This document shows, one piece after another, positions 1 through 9,648 of a stretch of 64,000 nt of DNA. The stretch covers positions 434,001 to 498,000 of the forward strand of contig NZ_CP027848.1 in the NCBI RefSeq assembly GCF_003019275.1, in the 5' to 3' direction. The notes beneath the pieces are model-generated. The model saw nothing but the letters and a program-made list of their open reading frames with translations, was not told the origin of the DNA and ran no database searches. Numbering within the stretch: the first letter of the stretch is position 1; the number at the start of each line of letters is the position of its first letter. The DNA comes from Staphylococcus muscae (lineage in GTDB: Bacteria > Bacillota > Bacilli > Staphylococcales > Staphylococcaceae). The position numbers and the translations under genes are program-made.

Positions 1-354
1 TTATTAAGTTACGGTTCTGAAATTTTACATGGCCCAGTGTGCGCCGTTATTATGGAGCATCAATATGGTGTGACGGACGAAGAGGTATTGCAAGCGATAT
101 ATAATCATACAACTGGTCGAAGTAAAATGACTAAAACGGAAAAGTTAGTCTTTATTGCTGACTATATCGAACCCAAGAGAGAAATTCCAGGTGTTGAAGA
201 AATTCGTAAACTCGTATATAGTGGTGGCGGTTTAGACCGTACTATTTATGAAATATCAAAAAGAACAGTCTTGCATTTAGTCAATAAAGATGTCAGTGTG
301 TATCAATCGACAATTGATTGTCTAAATTACTATAATCTGAACGAAAAAAATTAA
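1..354 (+). CDS. yqeK: YqeK-family HD-domain hydrolase (C-terminal part)
   Basis: The open frame runs in from the left edge, so only the last 117 codons are present. The visible part matches the C-terminal half of YqeK, an HD-domain metal-dependent hydrolase known in related bacteria to split diadenosine tetraphosphate symmetrically. The stretch KLVFIADYIEPKRE is typical of the family. A GTG at 37 is internal and should not be taken as the start, because the frame is open to base 1. It sits 11 nt before rsfS, the usual yqeK-rsfS-yqeM arrangement, probably one transcript. Confidence 0.9.
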   Translation, partial: LLSYGSEILHGPVCAVIMEHQYGVTDEEVLQAIYNHTTGRSKMTKTEKLVFIADYIEPKREIPGVEEIRKLVYSGGGLDRTIYEISKRTVLHLVNKDVSVYQSTIDCLNYYNLNEKN

Positions 355-365
355 AGGATGATTAA

Positions 366-722
366 ATGAACGCAAATGAATTATTAACGTTAACTGTACA
401 GGCAGTAGATGAAAAAAAAGCAGAAGATATTATTTCAATTAATATGCAAGGAATCTCAGATATTGCTGACTATTTTTTAGTGTGTCATGGTAACAATGAA
501 CGTCAAGTTCAAGCGATTGCTAAAGCGGCAAAAGACAAAGCAGAAGAACAAGGCATTCATGTGAAACGCATGGAGGGCTACGATGAAGCACGTTGGATTT
601 TAATTGATCTTGCAGATGTTGTTGTGCATGTTTTTCATAAAGATGAGCGTGATTACTACAATCTTGAAAAGTTATATCAAGATGCTGAAATTTTAGGCTA
701 TCAAGAGGTTATTAAGTCATAA
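366..722 (+). CDS. rsfS: Ribosomal silencing factor RsfS
   Basis: 118 residues, full length for the RsfS/YbeB/Iojap family. The family binds ribosomal protein uL14 and blocks joining of the 30S and 50S subunits when nutrients are short. The conserved central block GISDIADYFLVCHGNNERQV and the later EGYDEARWILIDL and VVHVF segments are all present. An AAAGGATG site precedes the ATG. The stop codon overlaps the next ATG by one base (TAATG), so translation is coupled to the methyltransferase that follows. Confidence 0.95.
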   Translation: MNANELLTLTVQAVDEKKAEDIISINMQGISDIADYFLVCHGNNERQVQAIAKAAKDKAEEQGIHVKRMEGYDEARWILIDLADVVVHVFHKDERDYYNLEKLYQDAEILGYQEVIKS

Positions 723-1444
723 TGGCGTACCAAACACTCAGTGCTTTTTATGATCAATTGACAGACGATCAACCTTATCATCGTTGGCAAGAAATTGTCC
801 AGCATTTTTTACCTAAATCTCATGTGTCATCTATATTAGATTTAGGATGTGGCACCGGAACTTTAACGACTACATTTCTAAATTTTTCTGATGAAGTCAT
901 CGGAATGGATTTAAGTGAAGAAATGGTAGCATTTGCACAACAAAAAAATGACAAAATAACATGGAAAGTCGGGGACATGTCTGATTTTCAACTGTCAAAA
1001 CGTTTTGATGCTATTACGATATTATGTGATTCGTTAAATTACTTGGCAGATGAAGAAGATGTACTTGCTACGTTTAACCATGTACATCAACATTTAAAAA
1101 ATGATGGCGTGTTGATTTTTGACGTTCATACAACATATAAAATGGAGACACAATTTAACGGTGCGACTTATTTAGACGACCGAGAAAATTTAACACTCGT
1201 TTGGCAAACAGAACCAGGCGAATTACCCCATAGTGTGTGGCATGATTTAGTATTTTTCGTTCGAGAAGATAACGGACGATATGTACGCCATGATGAAACA
1301 CAATTTCAGAGAACACTAGATAAAGCAATCTATCAAAGTATGTTAGAGTCGATTGGTTTTAAAAATATTACAACATTTTATGACTTTGATCTTACATGTG
1401 ATGACCCTAAAAGTGACAGATTATTTTTTGTTGCTTCCAAATAA
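722..1444 (+). CDS. Class I SAM-dependent methyltransferase (YqeM type)
   Basis: 240 residues with a Rossmann methyltransferase fold: the SAM-binding motif LDLGCGTGTLT lies near residues 40-50 and an acidic residue follows at the end of strand 2 (GMDLSEEM). It is the third gene of the yqeK-rsfS-yqeM cluster; B. subtilis YqeM is the positional homologue. The substrate is unknown. Its stop codon is the first base of a 13-nt block that is repeated before comGA, so the 3' end doubles as the start of the comEA leader. Confidence 0.88.
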   Translation: MAYQTLSAFYDQLTDDQPYHRWQEIVQHFLPKSHVSSILDLGCGTGTLTTTFLNFSDEVIGMDLSEEMVAFAQQKNDKITWKVGDMSDFQLSKRFDAITILCDSLNYLADEEDVLATFNHVHQHLKNDGVLIFDVHTTYKMETQFNGATYLDDRENLTLVWQTEPGELPHSVWHDLVFFVREDNGRYVRHDETQFQRTLDKAIYQSMLESIGFKNITTFYDFDLTCDDPKSDRLFFVASK

Positions 1445-1492
1445 TAAAAGTAAAATCCCTCCTTTGAGCATGTATATCATCAAAGGAGGGTT
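1443..1492 (+). promoter_or_regulatory. comEA leader hairpin sequestering the Shine-Dalgarno site
   Basis: A 13-nt block (AATAAAAGTAAAA, 1443-1455) is followed by a perfect 11-bp stem: 5' arm 1457-1467, loop 1468-1479, 3' arm 1480-1490. The 3' arm contains AAAGGAGGG (1482-1490), the ribosome-binding site of comEA, six bases before the ATG at 1497. The loop carries TGTATAT at 1471-1477. The same block, loop heptamer, site-in-stem arrangement and six-base gap recur before comGA. The hairpin can also act as a weak terminator for the upstream genes. The regulatory role is inferred. Confidence 0.75.
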
Positions 1493-1496
1493 TCTC

Positions 1497-2147
1497 ATGT
1501 CATTTTTATCACAATTACAAGCATGGTATCTTAAAAATCGCTTACTTGCAACAATCAGTGGAATCGTATTGATAGGTTTATTTGTTGCACTTATTCAATT
1601 TGTGCCCACTGAAACAGAACAAGCATCGAGTCCATTACCTATACAACAAAATCCATCGCTAGAGGCGACAACATCAATGACTAAAAATGATAAGATACAA
1701 AGCAGTCAACAACAACCTGTCCCAATTGTTGTCGATATTAAAGGCGCTGTTAAGCAACCGAATACTTATCAGATGATGTCAGATGATCGTATAAAACAAT
1801 TACTTGATAAAGCTGGTATTTTGCCGAACTCAGATTTATCCCAAATCAATCTCGCTGAAAAACTGACTGATCAAAAGATGATATATATCCCTAAAAAGGG
1901 GGAACAACCTAAAAATGTTGTTACATCTAATGGTGTGTCTTCATCAACTGAAAAGCAACCAGTGAATTTAAACACCGCACAACTAAGTGATTTAACAAAT
2001 GTACCGGGAATTGGCCCGGCGAAAGCACAGGCTATTTTGTCATATCGTGAAGAACAGGGGCAATTTCAATCAGTTGAACAATTGAAAGATGTGAAAGGGA
2101 TTGGTGATAAAACATACGAGAACTTGTGTAGCTATTTTACAGTATGA
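1497..2147 (+). CDS. comEA: Competence protein ComEA, DNA-uptake receptor
   Basis: 216 residues. ComEA binds incoming double-stranded DNA at the outer face of the membrane and hands it to the ComEC channel. A membrane anchor lies at about residues 15-37, then a Ser/Gln-rich linker, a SLBB-like segment (VVDIKGAVKQPNTYQM) and two helix-hairpin-helix motifs (VPGIGPAKAQAI and VKGIGDKTYENL). An in-frame start at 1353 would lie deep inside yqeM. The ATG at 1497 is chosen because AAAGGAGGG precedes it by six bases. That site is buried in a hairpin, so expression probably needs structural opening or a special inducer. Confidence 0.93.
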   Translation: MSFLSQLQAWYLKNRLLATISGIVLIGLFVALIQFVPTETEQASSPLPIQQNPSLEATTSMTKNDKIQSSQQQPVPIVVDIKGAVKQPNTYQMMSDDRIKQLLDKAGILPNSDLSQINLAEKLTDQKMIYIPKKGEQPKNVVTSNGVSSSTEKQPVNLNTAQLSDLTNVPGIGPAKAQAILSYREEQGQFQSVEQLKDVKGIGDKTYENLCSYFTV

Positions 2148-2216
2148 TTGGAGCATGTGTTACTTTGATGTTAAAATCAATTTAAATCATATAAAACGAT
2201 TGAGAGGAGAGACGAG

Positions 2217-2681
2217 ATGGAAAGAATTGAATGGCATGATTATTTTATGGCACAAGCACATTTACTTGCATTACGATCAACGTGTAAACGTTTATCTGTT
2301 GGCGCAACAATTATTAAAGATAACCGAATTATTGCGGGTGGCTATAACGGCTCTGTTGCAGGTGAGGTGCACTGTATCGATGAAGACTGCCTGCTTGAAG
2401 ATGGCCATTGCATTCGCACAATACACGCAGAAATGAATGCAATACTGCAATGTTCTAAGCAAGGTGTATCAACAGAAGGGGCAACGATTTATGTCACACA
2501 CTTCCCATGTTTAAATTGTACAAAGTCAATTATTCAAGCAGGTATTAAAACAATTTATTACGCAAAGGATTATCATAATCATGCGTATGCGTTACAATTA
2601 CTCGAACAATCGGGTGTGAAATATGAACATATCCCATTTGAACCTGAACGCATTGCGAATTATATTTTAGATAGTCAATGA
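2217..2681 (+). CDS. comEB: ComEB, deoxycytidylate (dCMP) deaminase family
   Basis: 154 residues of the zinc-dependent cytidine/dCMP deaminase family. The catalytic HAE motif (TIHAEMNAIL) and the zinc-binding PCLNC motif (FPCLNCTKSI) are intact, so it should turn dCMP into dUMP for thymidylate synthesis. It lies between comEA and comEC as in Bacillus, where it is not needed for DNA uptake. A GAGGAGAG site precedes the ATG. The stop overlaps the comEC start (ATGA). Confidence 0.93.
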   Translation: MERIEWHDYFMAQAHLLALRSTCKRLSVGATIIKDNRIIAGGYNGSVAGEVHCIDEDCLLEDGHCIRTIHAEMNAILQCSKQGVSTEGATIYVTHFPCLNCTKSIIQAGIKTIYYAKDYHNHAYALQLLEQSGVKYEHIPFEPERIANYILDSQ

Positions 2682-4909
2682 TTTATATTTTATTATCATA
2701 TATTATCGGTCAGTTTGCTTATCACCATATTTTGTCAGCTTGTTTTATCGGTCTCATATTATACATAAGTATGCTGATAAAGCGGCAAGCATTCTTTAAG
2801 TTAATGATTGCCAGTCTCATAGGTGTGTTTGGTTACTATATCGAATCATGCGCACCTTCATTGCCCTTACAACAAGATGACTTATCTGATATATCTCAAA
2901 AAGTGATGATTCATATTGAAACTTTGCCTGTTTTTAATGGTGATTTCTATCATGCAACAGCAAGCATACATGATCGAACGTATCATTTAACTTTTAAAAA
3001 CTATAAACATACTCAAAAGCAACTTAACGCTAAATTTTTAGGGCACTATGATTGTATCGTTAATGCCAAAATCAAACCAACAGAACAAGCCACTTCACTC
3101 CCTTCTTTATTTGTAACCGAACTTGATCAATCAAAATGTGTCTACCCACATCAAGTCACTTTCAAAGATCGCATCATGATGGTCCGAAATGATGCCATTG
3201 AACGTCTTGTCCAATCCAATCTGCCAGGCTACCCATTTATTATTGCACTTGTCACCGGTTCAACAGATTATATTCCATATGTTCAAAAACAACTGTTAAA
3301 AGATTTGGGGATTTCTCATTTATTTGCAGTGAGTGGGACGCATGTTGCCATTATGACAGGAATGTTGTATATGATAGGTAAGCGTTGTCCGATTCCGCTC
3401 TATTTCACACAAATCTGTATTCTTGTCATACTCCCACTATTTTTAATTTTTTCTGGGAATAGTCCGAGTGCTCAAAGGGCTGTTGCGATGGCTTTTCTCA
3501 CAATATTATTAGCCCGATTTATTCAGCAGCATGCTTTACTCACCTTATTGCTCTCATATGTTATTTTATCTACTTATCAACCCACTATTCATGCACATGT
3601 AGGTTTCCAGTTTTCATACGCTATTTGTTTTCTATTGATTATGCTTCGTGACTCGTATATACATCAACCTTTTCTGCGTGCTACTTTTATAACAAGCTTT
3701 ATAGCTATTCTTGGTACAGTATCTATCAGCTATTCATACTTTAATGAATTTCAATGGCTAGGACTTTTATCAAATCTCTTTTTTATACCGCTATATGGAA
3801 TTGCGATTATACCATTATCTTTTCTAGTAACTCTGATAGCATTGCTCATTCCTTCACTTTTATCTTTATTCAAACTTCCATTTTATTTATTGTTTAATAT
3901 TCATCAATTTTTGACTTTTTGTTTAAAACCACTCATTCGTTGGAAATTAATCTTTCCTTCGTATGGTGAATTAGGGTATGCATTTTGCATTCTTTTTATT
4001 TTTACCACTTCCTATTTGTTAGCAAAAAAGAAGTGGAAAATGCTATGTATCTGTGTTTCGATTTTTATCTGTGTAACACAACTGTGTCATCCTCAAGCTG
4101 AAAACCGAATGACGCTCATAGATGTTGGGCAAGGGGATGCGATTTTATTTGAGACAACAACAGGGCAAACCCTACTTATCGATACGGGGGGTGAACGAGA
4201 TAATAAACACATGATGAATAAAGCGTCGATTACTGACCGAAAACTATATCCTTATTTTAAAGAACGAGGCATTCGTAGGATAGATTATTTGATTATTACA
4301 CATCCGCATGCAGATCATATGGGTGAAATCAGTCATCTTTCTCAACGTGTCGCAATTTCCAATATTGTAATCAATCCAAATCACTTTGATTCTATGAATT
4401 TTCAATTAGTTCGTCAGGTTATGCAAGAAGAACGGGCAACATTATGGGACTTTCATCAGCTTCAACATTTAAAATTAGGAGCATTTTCATTCCAATTTTT
4501 AAATGCTGATGTGAAACAAAGTGAAGACCCGAATGAACATTCTATTGTGACGTTAGTAAATATTAATCAAACCAAATTATTGTTAATGGGTGATGCCACA
4601 GTTAATAACGAAGAACAATTGATGCATACCTATTTGTTACCTAAGATAGATATATTAAAAGTAGGGCATCATGGTAGTAAAACAAGTAGTTCAGCAGCGT
4701 TTCTTGAAGTAATAAAGCCTAATCATGCTCTTGTTTCTGTTGGAAAACACAACATGTATCATTTGCCAAGTCCGATTATTATTGATCGTTTTCAGACATA
4801 TCATATCCCTGTTTTTAGTACGGCAGAGCTACATCATATTGTAGTATCATTTGATAAACATGTTATTCATAGTTATACAATTTCGCATATGATGAGAGCT
4901 ATGAATTAG
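2678..4909 (+). CDS. comEC: ComEC/Rec2 DNA-uptake channel
   Basis: 743 residues, full length. ComEC carries single-stranded DNA across the membrane during transformation. Hydrophobic segments occupy the N-terminus, followed by a soluble domain, then the Competence domain (GISHLFAVSGTHVAIM) with many membrane segments from about residue 210 to 460. The C-terminal third is a metallo-beta-lactamase-like domain with LIITHPHADHMGE and VGHHGSKTSSS, the proposed nuclease part. The start overlaps comEB by four bases. No frameshift is seen, so the uptake machinery looks intact. Confidence 0.95.
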   Translation: MIYILLSYIIGQFAYHHILSACFIGLILYISMLIKRQAFFKLMIASLIGVFGYYIESCAPSLPLQQDDLSDISQKVMIHIETLPVFNGDFYHATASIHDRTYHLTFKNYKHTQKQLNAKFLGHYDCIVNAKIKPTEQATSLPSLFVTELDQSKCVYPHQVTFKDRIMMVRNDAIERLVQSNLPGYPFIIALVTGSTDYIPYVQKQLLKDLGISHLFAVSGTHVAIMTGMLYMIGKRCPIPLYFTQICILVILPLFLIFSGNSPSAQRAVAMAFLTILLARFIQQHALLTLLLSYVILSTYQPTIHAHVGFQFSYAICFLLIMLRDSYIHQPFLRATFITSFIAILGTVSISYSYFNEFQWLGLLSNLFFIPLYGIAIIPLSFLVTLIALLIPSLLSLFKLPFYLLFNIHQFLTFCLKPLIRWKLIFPSYGELGYAFCILFIFTTSYLLAKKKWKMLCICVSIFICVTQLCHPQAENRMTLIDVGQGDAILFETTTGQTLLIDTGGERDNKHMMNKASITDRKLYPYFKERGIRRIDYLIITHPHADHMGEISHLSQRVAISNIVINPNHFDSMNFQLVRQVMQEERATLWDFHQLQHLKLGAFSFQFLNADVKQSEDPNEHSIVTLVNINQTKLLLMGDATVNNEEQLMHTYLLPKIDILKVGHHGSKTSSSAAFLEVIKPNHALVSVGKHNMYHLPSPIIIDRFQTYHIPVFSTAELHHIVVSFDKHVIHSYTISHMMRAMN

Positions 4910-4930
4910 AAAGAACAACGAATCAAATCA

Positions 4931-4939
4931 TGTTATAAT
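4931..4939 (+). promoter_or_regulatory. Extended -10 promoter for holA
   Basis: TG at 4931-4932 and TATAAT at 4934-4939 form an extended -10 element about 33 bases before the holA ATG. No good -35 is present at the usual distance. It would give holA a transcript separate from the competence genes. Confidence 0.55.
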
Positions 4940-4972
4940 ACGAATACATTGATTTTTGAAAGGGAGAAGTAC

Positions 4973-5947
4973 ATGTCGTATTTGCATGTTGTATATGGCG
5001 AAGTACCAGAACTCGTCGATAAAGAGAGCGATCAACTTATTGAATCATACTTAGAAAAGGAACCAAAAGATGATTTTAATTTTGTGAAGTATAACTTATA
5101 TGATACAGAGTTAAATACTATCATGGAAGAAGCTATGACACTGCCTTTCTTTTCGGATAAAAAAGTTGTCTTAGTACAAAATAGTTATATCTTTACTGGG
5201 GAAAAAGTAGCCAAAGAGAAACAACCGAACTTAGAAGAATTTATCCGTTTTCTTGAAAACTATGATGGGCAAACCCTTATCGTGTTCCAAGTAAATGCTG
5301 TTAAGTTAGATGAACGAAAGAAGGTTGTAAAACTGCTTAAAAAATATGCATCATTAAAAAAAGTTGAACAGTTTACAGAACAAGAGATGAAAACTTGGAT
5401 TCAAAAGGAGTTACATGAACAGTTTAAAGATATTAAACAAGATGCATTAGATACGTTGATTGGATTGACAGGCATACATTATCGTATCGTTCAACAAGAA
5501 CTGGAAAAAATAGTTTTATTTATTGGTGATCAACCGACGATCACTAAAAAAGATGTACAAACGATTGTTAATAGAAGTCTTGAGCAAAATGTATTTTTGT
5601 TAACCGAATATATTCAAAAAGGACAAAAAGATCGTGCCATTCAACTCATGAAAGATTTAATTCAGTTAAAAGAAGAGCCGATTAAGTTGCTAGCTTTGAT
5701 AACGAGTAATTATCGCTTATATTATCAATCATTGATTTTGAGTCAAAAAGGGTACTCGCAACAGCAAATTGCGAAAACTGTCGGTGTACATCCATATCGA
5801 GTGAAACTAGCATTGCAACAATGCAGAAAATATCAGTTACATCAATTATTGGAGATTATCAATGCCTGTGCTGAAACGGATTACAAACTAAAATCTTCAT
5901 ATATGGATAAAGTACTTATTTTAGAATTATTTATTTTAAGTTTATAA
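4973..5947 (+). CDS. holA: DNA polymerase III delta subunit
   Basis: 324 residues, normal for HolA, the clamp-loader subunit that opens the sliding clamp. The N-terminal AAA+-like part includes LPFFSDKKVVLVQN, and the C-terminal helical collar carries IKLLALITSNYRLYYQ. The frame has an in-frame TTG at 4949, but the ATG at 4973 follows AAAGGGAGAAG and gives the family N-terminus MSYLHVVYGE. It sits between comEC and rpsT, as in other Bacillales, with its own extended -10 promoter. Confidence 0.94.
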   Translation: MSYLHVVYGEVPELVDKESDQLIESYLEKEPKDDFNFVKYNLYDTELNTIMEEAMTLPFFSDKKVVLVQNSYIFTGEKVAKEKQPNLEEFIRFLENYDGQTLIVFQVNAVKLDERKKVVKLLKKYASLKKVEQFTEQEMKTWIQKELHEQFKDIKQDALDTLIGLTGIHYRIVQQELEKIVLFIGDQPTITKKDVQTIVNRSLEQNVFLLTEYIQKGQKDRAIQLMKDLIQLKEEPIKLLALITSNYRLYYQSLILSQKGYSQQQIAKTVGVHPYRVKLALQQCRKYQLHQLLEIINACAETDYKLKSSYMDKVLILELFILSL

Positions 5948-5955
5948 AAATACAG

Positions 5956-5993
5956 AAGGGTGAGTATGCGATGTTATCTCATCTCATCCTTTT
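5956..5993 (+). terminator. Terminator after holA
   Basis: A 9-bp stem with one G-U pair (arms 5956-5964 and 5983-5991) followed by TTTTGAT. Moderate strength. Confidence 0.55.
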
Positions 5994-6001
5994 GATAAAA
6001 T

Positions 6002-6046
6002 AAAAAAACCGTATTCCATATTGAAACATTCAACATGAAATACGGT
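6002..6046 (-). terminator. Terminator of rpsT
   Basis: Read on the minus strand, a long hairpin (arms 6039-6046 and 6008-6015 plus inner pairs around 6017-6025 and 6029-6037, loop of three) is followed by seven T residues (6002-6008). It lies 26 bases past the rpsT stop. Confidence 0.8.
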
Positions 6047-6071
6047 GAGACATAGTGATGACACTATGAAA

Positions 6072-6320
6072 TTATTTTGCTGACATTAATTTAGATTTCA
6101 TTCTATCAGCTTTGTTAGAATGAATTAAATTCTTTTGCGCAGCTTTATCAATACGTTTGATTGCTTTGCTTACTAATTCTTGTTTATTGTCAGCATTAGT
6201 TTCGATTGCTTTTTTTGCGTTTTTCACTGCAGAACGCATATCATTTTTTTGTGAAATGTTTTGGCTCTCAGCTACTTGCGTTGTTTTTACACGTTTAATA
6301 GCAGATTTAATGTTTGGCAT
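6072..6320 (-). CDS. rpsT: 30S ribosomal protein S20
   Basis: 82 residues, basic and helical. S20 binds 16S rRNA early in small-subunit assembly. The N-terminus MPNIKSAIKRVKTT matches the family. An in-frame GTG nine bases earlier overlaps the ribosome-binding site AGGAGGTG, so the ATG at 6320 is the start. It is a single-gene unit transcribed away from lepA, with its own terminator. Confidence 0.96.
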   Translation of the reverse strand: MPNIKSAIKRVKTTQVAESQNISQKNDMRSAVKNAKKAIETNADNKQELVSKAIKRIDKAAQKNLIHSNKADRMKSKLMSAK

Positions 6321-6565
6321 GAAAGACACCTCCTAGAATCAACTTGGTATCAAAATAACTTTGATTACAACAGAATTTATTCTATCAAATGTGTACACAA
6401 TGTGCAATCATTAATTATACAGTTAAACTTATTTTTTGATTTTATAACGACAAAGTTATTTCAAAATGCTACTTCATCTAGTTGCAATTGTGGACTAAAA
6501 ACGTTATCATAGCAAAGATGTAAGAGTTTATAAATCGGGAATATGATGAAAGCGAGCAGGATGTT

Positions 6566-8389
6566 ATGAACAATAATGAGCGTTTATCTAGACGTAAAAA
6601 TATAAGAAACTTTTCGATCATTGCCCACATTGACCATGGTAAGTCAACATTAGCAGATCGAATTTTAGAAAATACAAAATCTGTCGAATCACGTGAAATG
6701 CAGGCGCAATTGTTAGATTCTATGGACTTAGAACGTGAACGTGGTATTACAATTAAATTGAATGCGGTTCGTCTAAAATACGAAGCGAAAGATGGAGAAA
6801 CCTATACATTTCATCTAATTGATACACCAGGACATGTCGACTTTACATATGAAGTGTCACGCTCACTCGCTGCATGTGAAGGGGCAATCCTTGTTGTAGA
6901 TGCTGCGCAAGGTATTGAAGCGCAAACGTTAGCAAATGTATATCTTGCATTGGATAACGATCTTGAGTTGATTCCTGTTATTAACAAAATCGACTTACCA
7001 GCTGCTGAACCAGAACGTGTAAAACAAGAAGTAGAAGATGTTATTGGTCTCGACAAAGATGATGCTGTATTAGCGAGTGCCAAGTCTAATATAGGCATTG
7101 ATGAAATTTTAGAAAAAATCGTTGAAATTGTCCCAGCACCGGACGGCGATCCATCTGCACCACTTAAAGCGTTAATTTTCGACTCCGAATATGACCCATA
7201 TCGTGGTGTTGTATCATCTATCCGTGTAGTAGATGGTGTTGTTAAAGCAGGGGACCCCATTAAAATGATGGCAACAGGTAAAAGTTTTGAAGTAACAGAA
7301 GTGGGGATTAATACACCGAAACAATTACCTGTTGATGAACTAACGGTCGGTGATGTTGGATACATTATTGCGAGTATTAAAAATGTCGATGACTCTCGTG
7401 TTGGGGATACAATTACACACGAAGACAATCCAGCAAGCGAGCCATTACAAGGTTATAAGAAGATGAATCCGATGGTATATTGCGGTCTTTTCCCAATTGA
7501 CAACAAAGATTACAATGACTTGCGTGAAGCGTTAGAAAAATTACAATTAAATGATGCTTCACTTGAATTTGAACCTGAATCTTCTAAAGCACTTGGATTT
7601 GGATACCGTACAGGATTTTTAGGGATGCTGCACATGGAAATTATTCAAGAACGAATTGAACGTGAATTTGGTATTGAATTAATTGCCACTGCACCATCAG
7701 TTATTTACACAGTCATATTAAGAAATGGCGAATCTATAAAAGTCGACAACCCGGCACAAATGCCTGATCGTGATCAAATTGAGAAAGTGTTCGAACCATA
7801 TGTCCGTGCGACAATGATGGTACCGAATGATTATGTGGGTGCTGTCATGGAATTATGTCAGCGTAAACGTGGTCAATTTATTACGATGGACTATTTAGAT
7901 GATATTCGTGTGAGTATCGTTTACGAATTACCATTATCAGAAGTCGTATTCGATTTCTTTGATCAATTGAAGTCAAATACAAAAGGCTATGCGTCATTCG
8001 ACTATGAATTTATCGAGAATAAAGAAAGCAATCTCGTTAAAATGGATATTTTATTAAATGGTGATAAAGTAGATGCTTTAAGTTTTATTGTGCATCGTGA
8101 TTTTGCATATGAACGTGGCCGTGTGCTTGTAGAAAAATTGAAAACACTAATCCCAAGACAGCAATTTGAAGTACCTGTTCAAGCTGCAATTGGACAAAAA
8201 ATTGTTGCTCGTACGAATATCAAATCAATGGGTAAAAACGTTCTTTCAAAATGTTATGGTGGGGATATTAGCCGTAAACGTAAATTACTTGAAAAACAAA
8301 AAGCTGGTAAAGCGAAGATGAAAGCTGTTGGTAGTGTAGAAATTCCACAAGATGCCTTTTTAGCAGTTCTTAAAATGGATGACGAGTAA
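6566..8389 (+). CDS. lepA: Elongation factor 4 (LepA), ribosome-associated GTPase
   Basis: 607 residues, full length. Translational GTPase that resembles EF-G but lacks domain IV and ends in the LepA-specific C-terminal domain. The P-loop AHIDHGKST (residues 20-28), [11 protein letters not shown] and NKID motifs are intact. The C-terminal [20 protein letters not shown] and [18 protein letters not shown] blocks are diagnostic. It acts on stalled or mis-translocated ribosomes and in ribosome biogenesis. It is followed by a hairpin and then hemW, the common Firmicute order. Confidence 0.97.
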   Translation: MNNNERLSRRKNIRNFSIIAHIDHGKSTLADRILENTKSVESREMQAQLLDSMDLERERGITIKLNAVRLKYEAKDGETYTFHLIDTPGHVDFTYEVSRSLAACEGAILVVDAAQGIEAQTLANVYLALDNDLELIPVINKIDLPAAEPERVKQEVEDVIGLDKDDAVLASAKSNIGIDEILEKIVEIVPAPDGDPSAPLKALIFDSEYDPYRGVVSSIRVVDGVVKAGDPIKMMATGKSFEVTEVGINTPKQLPVDELTVGDVGYIIASIKNVDDSRVGDTITHEDNPASEPLQGYKKMNPMVYCGLFPIDNKDYNDLREALEKLQLNDASLEFEPESSKALGFGYRTGFLGMLHMEIIQERIEREFGIELIATAPSVIYTVILRNGESIKVDNPAQMPDRDQIEKVFEPYVRATMMVPNDYVGAVMELCQRKRGQFITMDYLDDIRVSIVYELPLSEVVFDFFDQLKSNTKGYASFDYEFIENKESNLVKMDILLNGDKVDALSFIVHRDFAYERGRVLVEKLKTLIPRQQFEVPVQAAIGQKIVARTNIKSMGKNVLSKCYGGDISRKRKLLEKQKAGKAKMKAVGSVEIPQDAFLAVLKMDDE

Positions 8390-8398
8390 TCATTATAG

Positions 8399-8440
8399 AA
8401 CTCCCAGTCACTTGAATGACAGTGTGACTTGGGAGTTTAT
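8399..8440 (+). terminator. Hairpin between lepA and hemW
   Basis: An imperfect stem of about 12 bp, with arms beginning AACTCCCA at 8399 and ending TGGGAGTT at 8436, followed by TATTTC. A partial terminator for lepA; hemW translation starts only 23 bases later, so read-through probably supplies hemW. Confidence 0.6.
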
Positions 8441-8458
8441 TTCGTAGGAGGAGAACAT

Positions 8459-9580
8459 ATGCAAGATGTTAAAAGTGCTTATATCCACATTCCTTTCTGT
8501 GTAAAAATATGTACCTATTGTGATTTTAATAAATATTTTATACAACACCAGCCCGTTGATGACTATTTGACAAGTTTAATAACAGAAATGTCATGGGTTG
8601 GTAAGCGATCTTTATCAACAATGTTCGTTGGCGGGGGCACACCGACTGCTTTATCAGAAATACAATTGGAGCGCTTATTAATTGCTATCCAAGAACAGTT
8701 TGATATCAGCGGCGAATATACTTTCGAGGCAAATCCAGACGAATTAACAGAAGCAAAAGTGGCACTTTTGAAAAAATACGGAGTCAATCGATTATCATTA
8801 GGTGTTCAAACTTTTGATGAAGCTTTATTAAAAGTTTTAGGTCGTAGCCATCAACGTAAAGATATTTATACAGCAGTTACTAATGCAAGGAAGTATGGTA
8901 TTCTATCTATTAGTATCGACTTGATGTATCAGCTTCCAGGTCAAACAATGGCACAATTTGAAGAAAGTTTAGACGAAGCAATTTCTCTTAATGTTGATCA
9001 TATATCAAGCTATGGACTGATTTTGGAGAAGCAGACGCAGTTTTACAATCTCTATCAACGCGGCAAGTTAAATGAACCAGATGAGGATCTCGGTGCTGAA
9101 ATGTATCATCATATGATTGAAAAGTTAGCAGCACATGGATTACATCAATATGAAATTTCTAACTTTGCCAAAGTCGGTCATGCATCGGCACACAATAAAG
9201 TGTATTGGAAAAATGAACCTTATTTTGGTTTCGGTGCGGGTGCAAGCGGTTATGTAGGTGGTGTAAGATATTCAAATATCAATCCTGTGCAACACTACAT
9301 TGAACAGATTAGTCAAAATAAAAAGCCAATACGAATAGAAGAAGCACTCACAACTCAAGAGAAAATCGAAGAAGAGATGTTTTTAGGGTTACGTATGAAT
9401 GAAGGGGTTAGTAAGGAAGTATTCTATGAAAAATATGGCATCCAACTCGCTGATTATTACCATGATGAGTTACAGCAATTAGAGCGTAAACAGTTGATTC
9501 ATGAAACAGCGACGCACATAGCTTTAACGGATGAAGGTAGAGTGATCGGAAACTATGTGTTTGAGACATTTATTAAGTAA
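8459..9580 (+). CDS. hemW: Radical SAM heme chaperone HemW (HemN-like)
   Basis: 373 residues. The radical-SAM cluster motif CVKICTYC (CxxxCxxC) lies near residues 13-20, followed by the HemN-type FVGGGTPTAL motif. HemW proteins bind heme and insert it into respiratory enzymes; they are often mis-annotated as oxygen-independent coproporphyrinogen oxidase, which has further conserved residues. The frame opens earlier at 8429, but the ATG at 8459 follows AGGAGGAG. Its end is about 35 bases before the heat-shock operator region. Confidence 0.92.
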   Translation: MQDVKSAYIHIPFCVKICTYCDFNKYFIQHQPVDDYLTSLITEMSWVGKRSLSTMFVGGGTPTALSEIQLERLLIAIQEQFDISGEYTFEANPDELTEAKVALLKKYGVNRLSLGVQTFDEALLKVLGRSHQRKDIYTAVTNARKYGILSISIDLMYQLPGQTMAQFEESLDEAISLNVDHISSYGLILEKQTQFYNLYQRGKLNEPDEDLGAEMYHHMIEKLAAHGLHQYEISNFAKVGHASAHNKVYWKNEPYFGFGAGASGYVGGVRYSNINPVQHYIEQISQNKKPIRIEEALTTQEKIEEEMFLGLRMNEGVSKEVFYEKYGIQLADYYHDELQQLERKQLIHETATHIALTDEGRVIGNYVFETFIK

Positions 9581-9613
9581 ACAAATAGAAAATTAAGATT
9601 TAAGTGCTTTAAC

Positions 9614-9630
9614 ATTGACTTACTTTGACC
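9614..9630 (+). promoter_or_regulatory. CtsR-like operator of the hrcA-dnaK operon
   Basis: ATTGACTTACTTTGACC fits TTTGACY-N3-TTTGACY, the reverse-complement form of the CtsR heptad repeat, with one mismatch (first base). It lies upstream of the CIRCE element and supplies the likely -35 TTGACT (9615-9620). In S. aureus the dnaK operon is under both CtsR and HrcA control, and the same arrangement is visible here. Confidence 0.7.
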
Positions 9631-9648
9631 TTTCTGATAAATTATAAT
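9615..9648 (+). promoter_or_regulatory. Candidate SigA promoter of the heat-shock operon
   Basis: -35 TTGACT at 9615-9620. The -10 is ambiguous: TAAATT at 9638-9643 gives 17-bp spacing, while the perfect TATAAT at 9643-9648 gives 22 bp. Either way the promoter is covered by the CtsR-like site and abuts CIRCE. Confidence 0.5.

Noticed and set aside
1353..1496. Upstream extension of comEA into yqeM
   Set aside because: Would overlap the methyltransferase by 90 bases and ignore the strong AAAGGAGGG site at 1482-1490.
6811..7428. 205-codon open frame on the minus strand
   Set aside because: Fully inside lepA, antisense, Ser/Thr-rich translation typical of a shadow frame, no ribosome-binding site.
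8459..9580. Annotation of hemW as oxygen-independent coproporphyrinogen III oxidase
   Set aside because: Short HemW-type N-terminus and context beside lepA/hrcA fit the heme chaperone; true HemN is longer.
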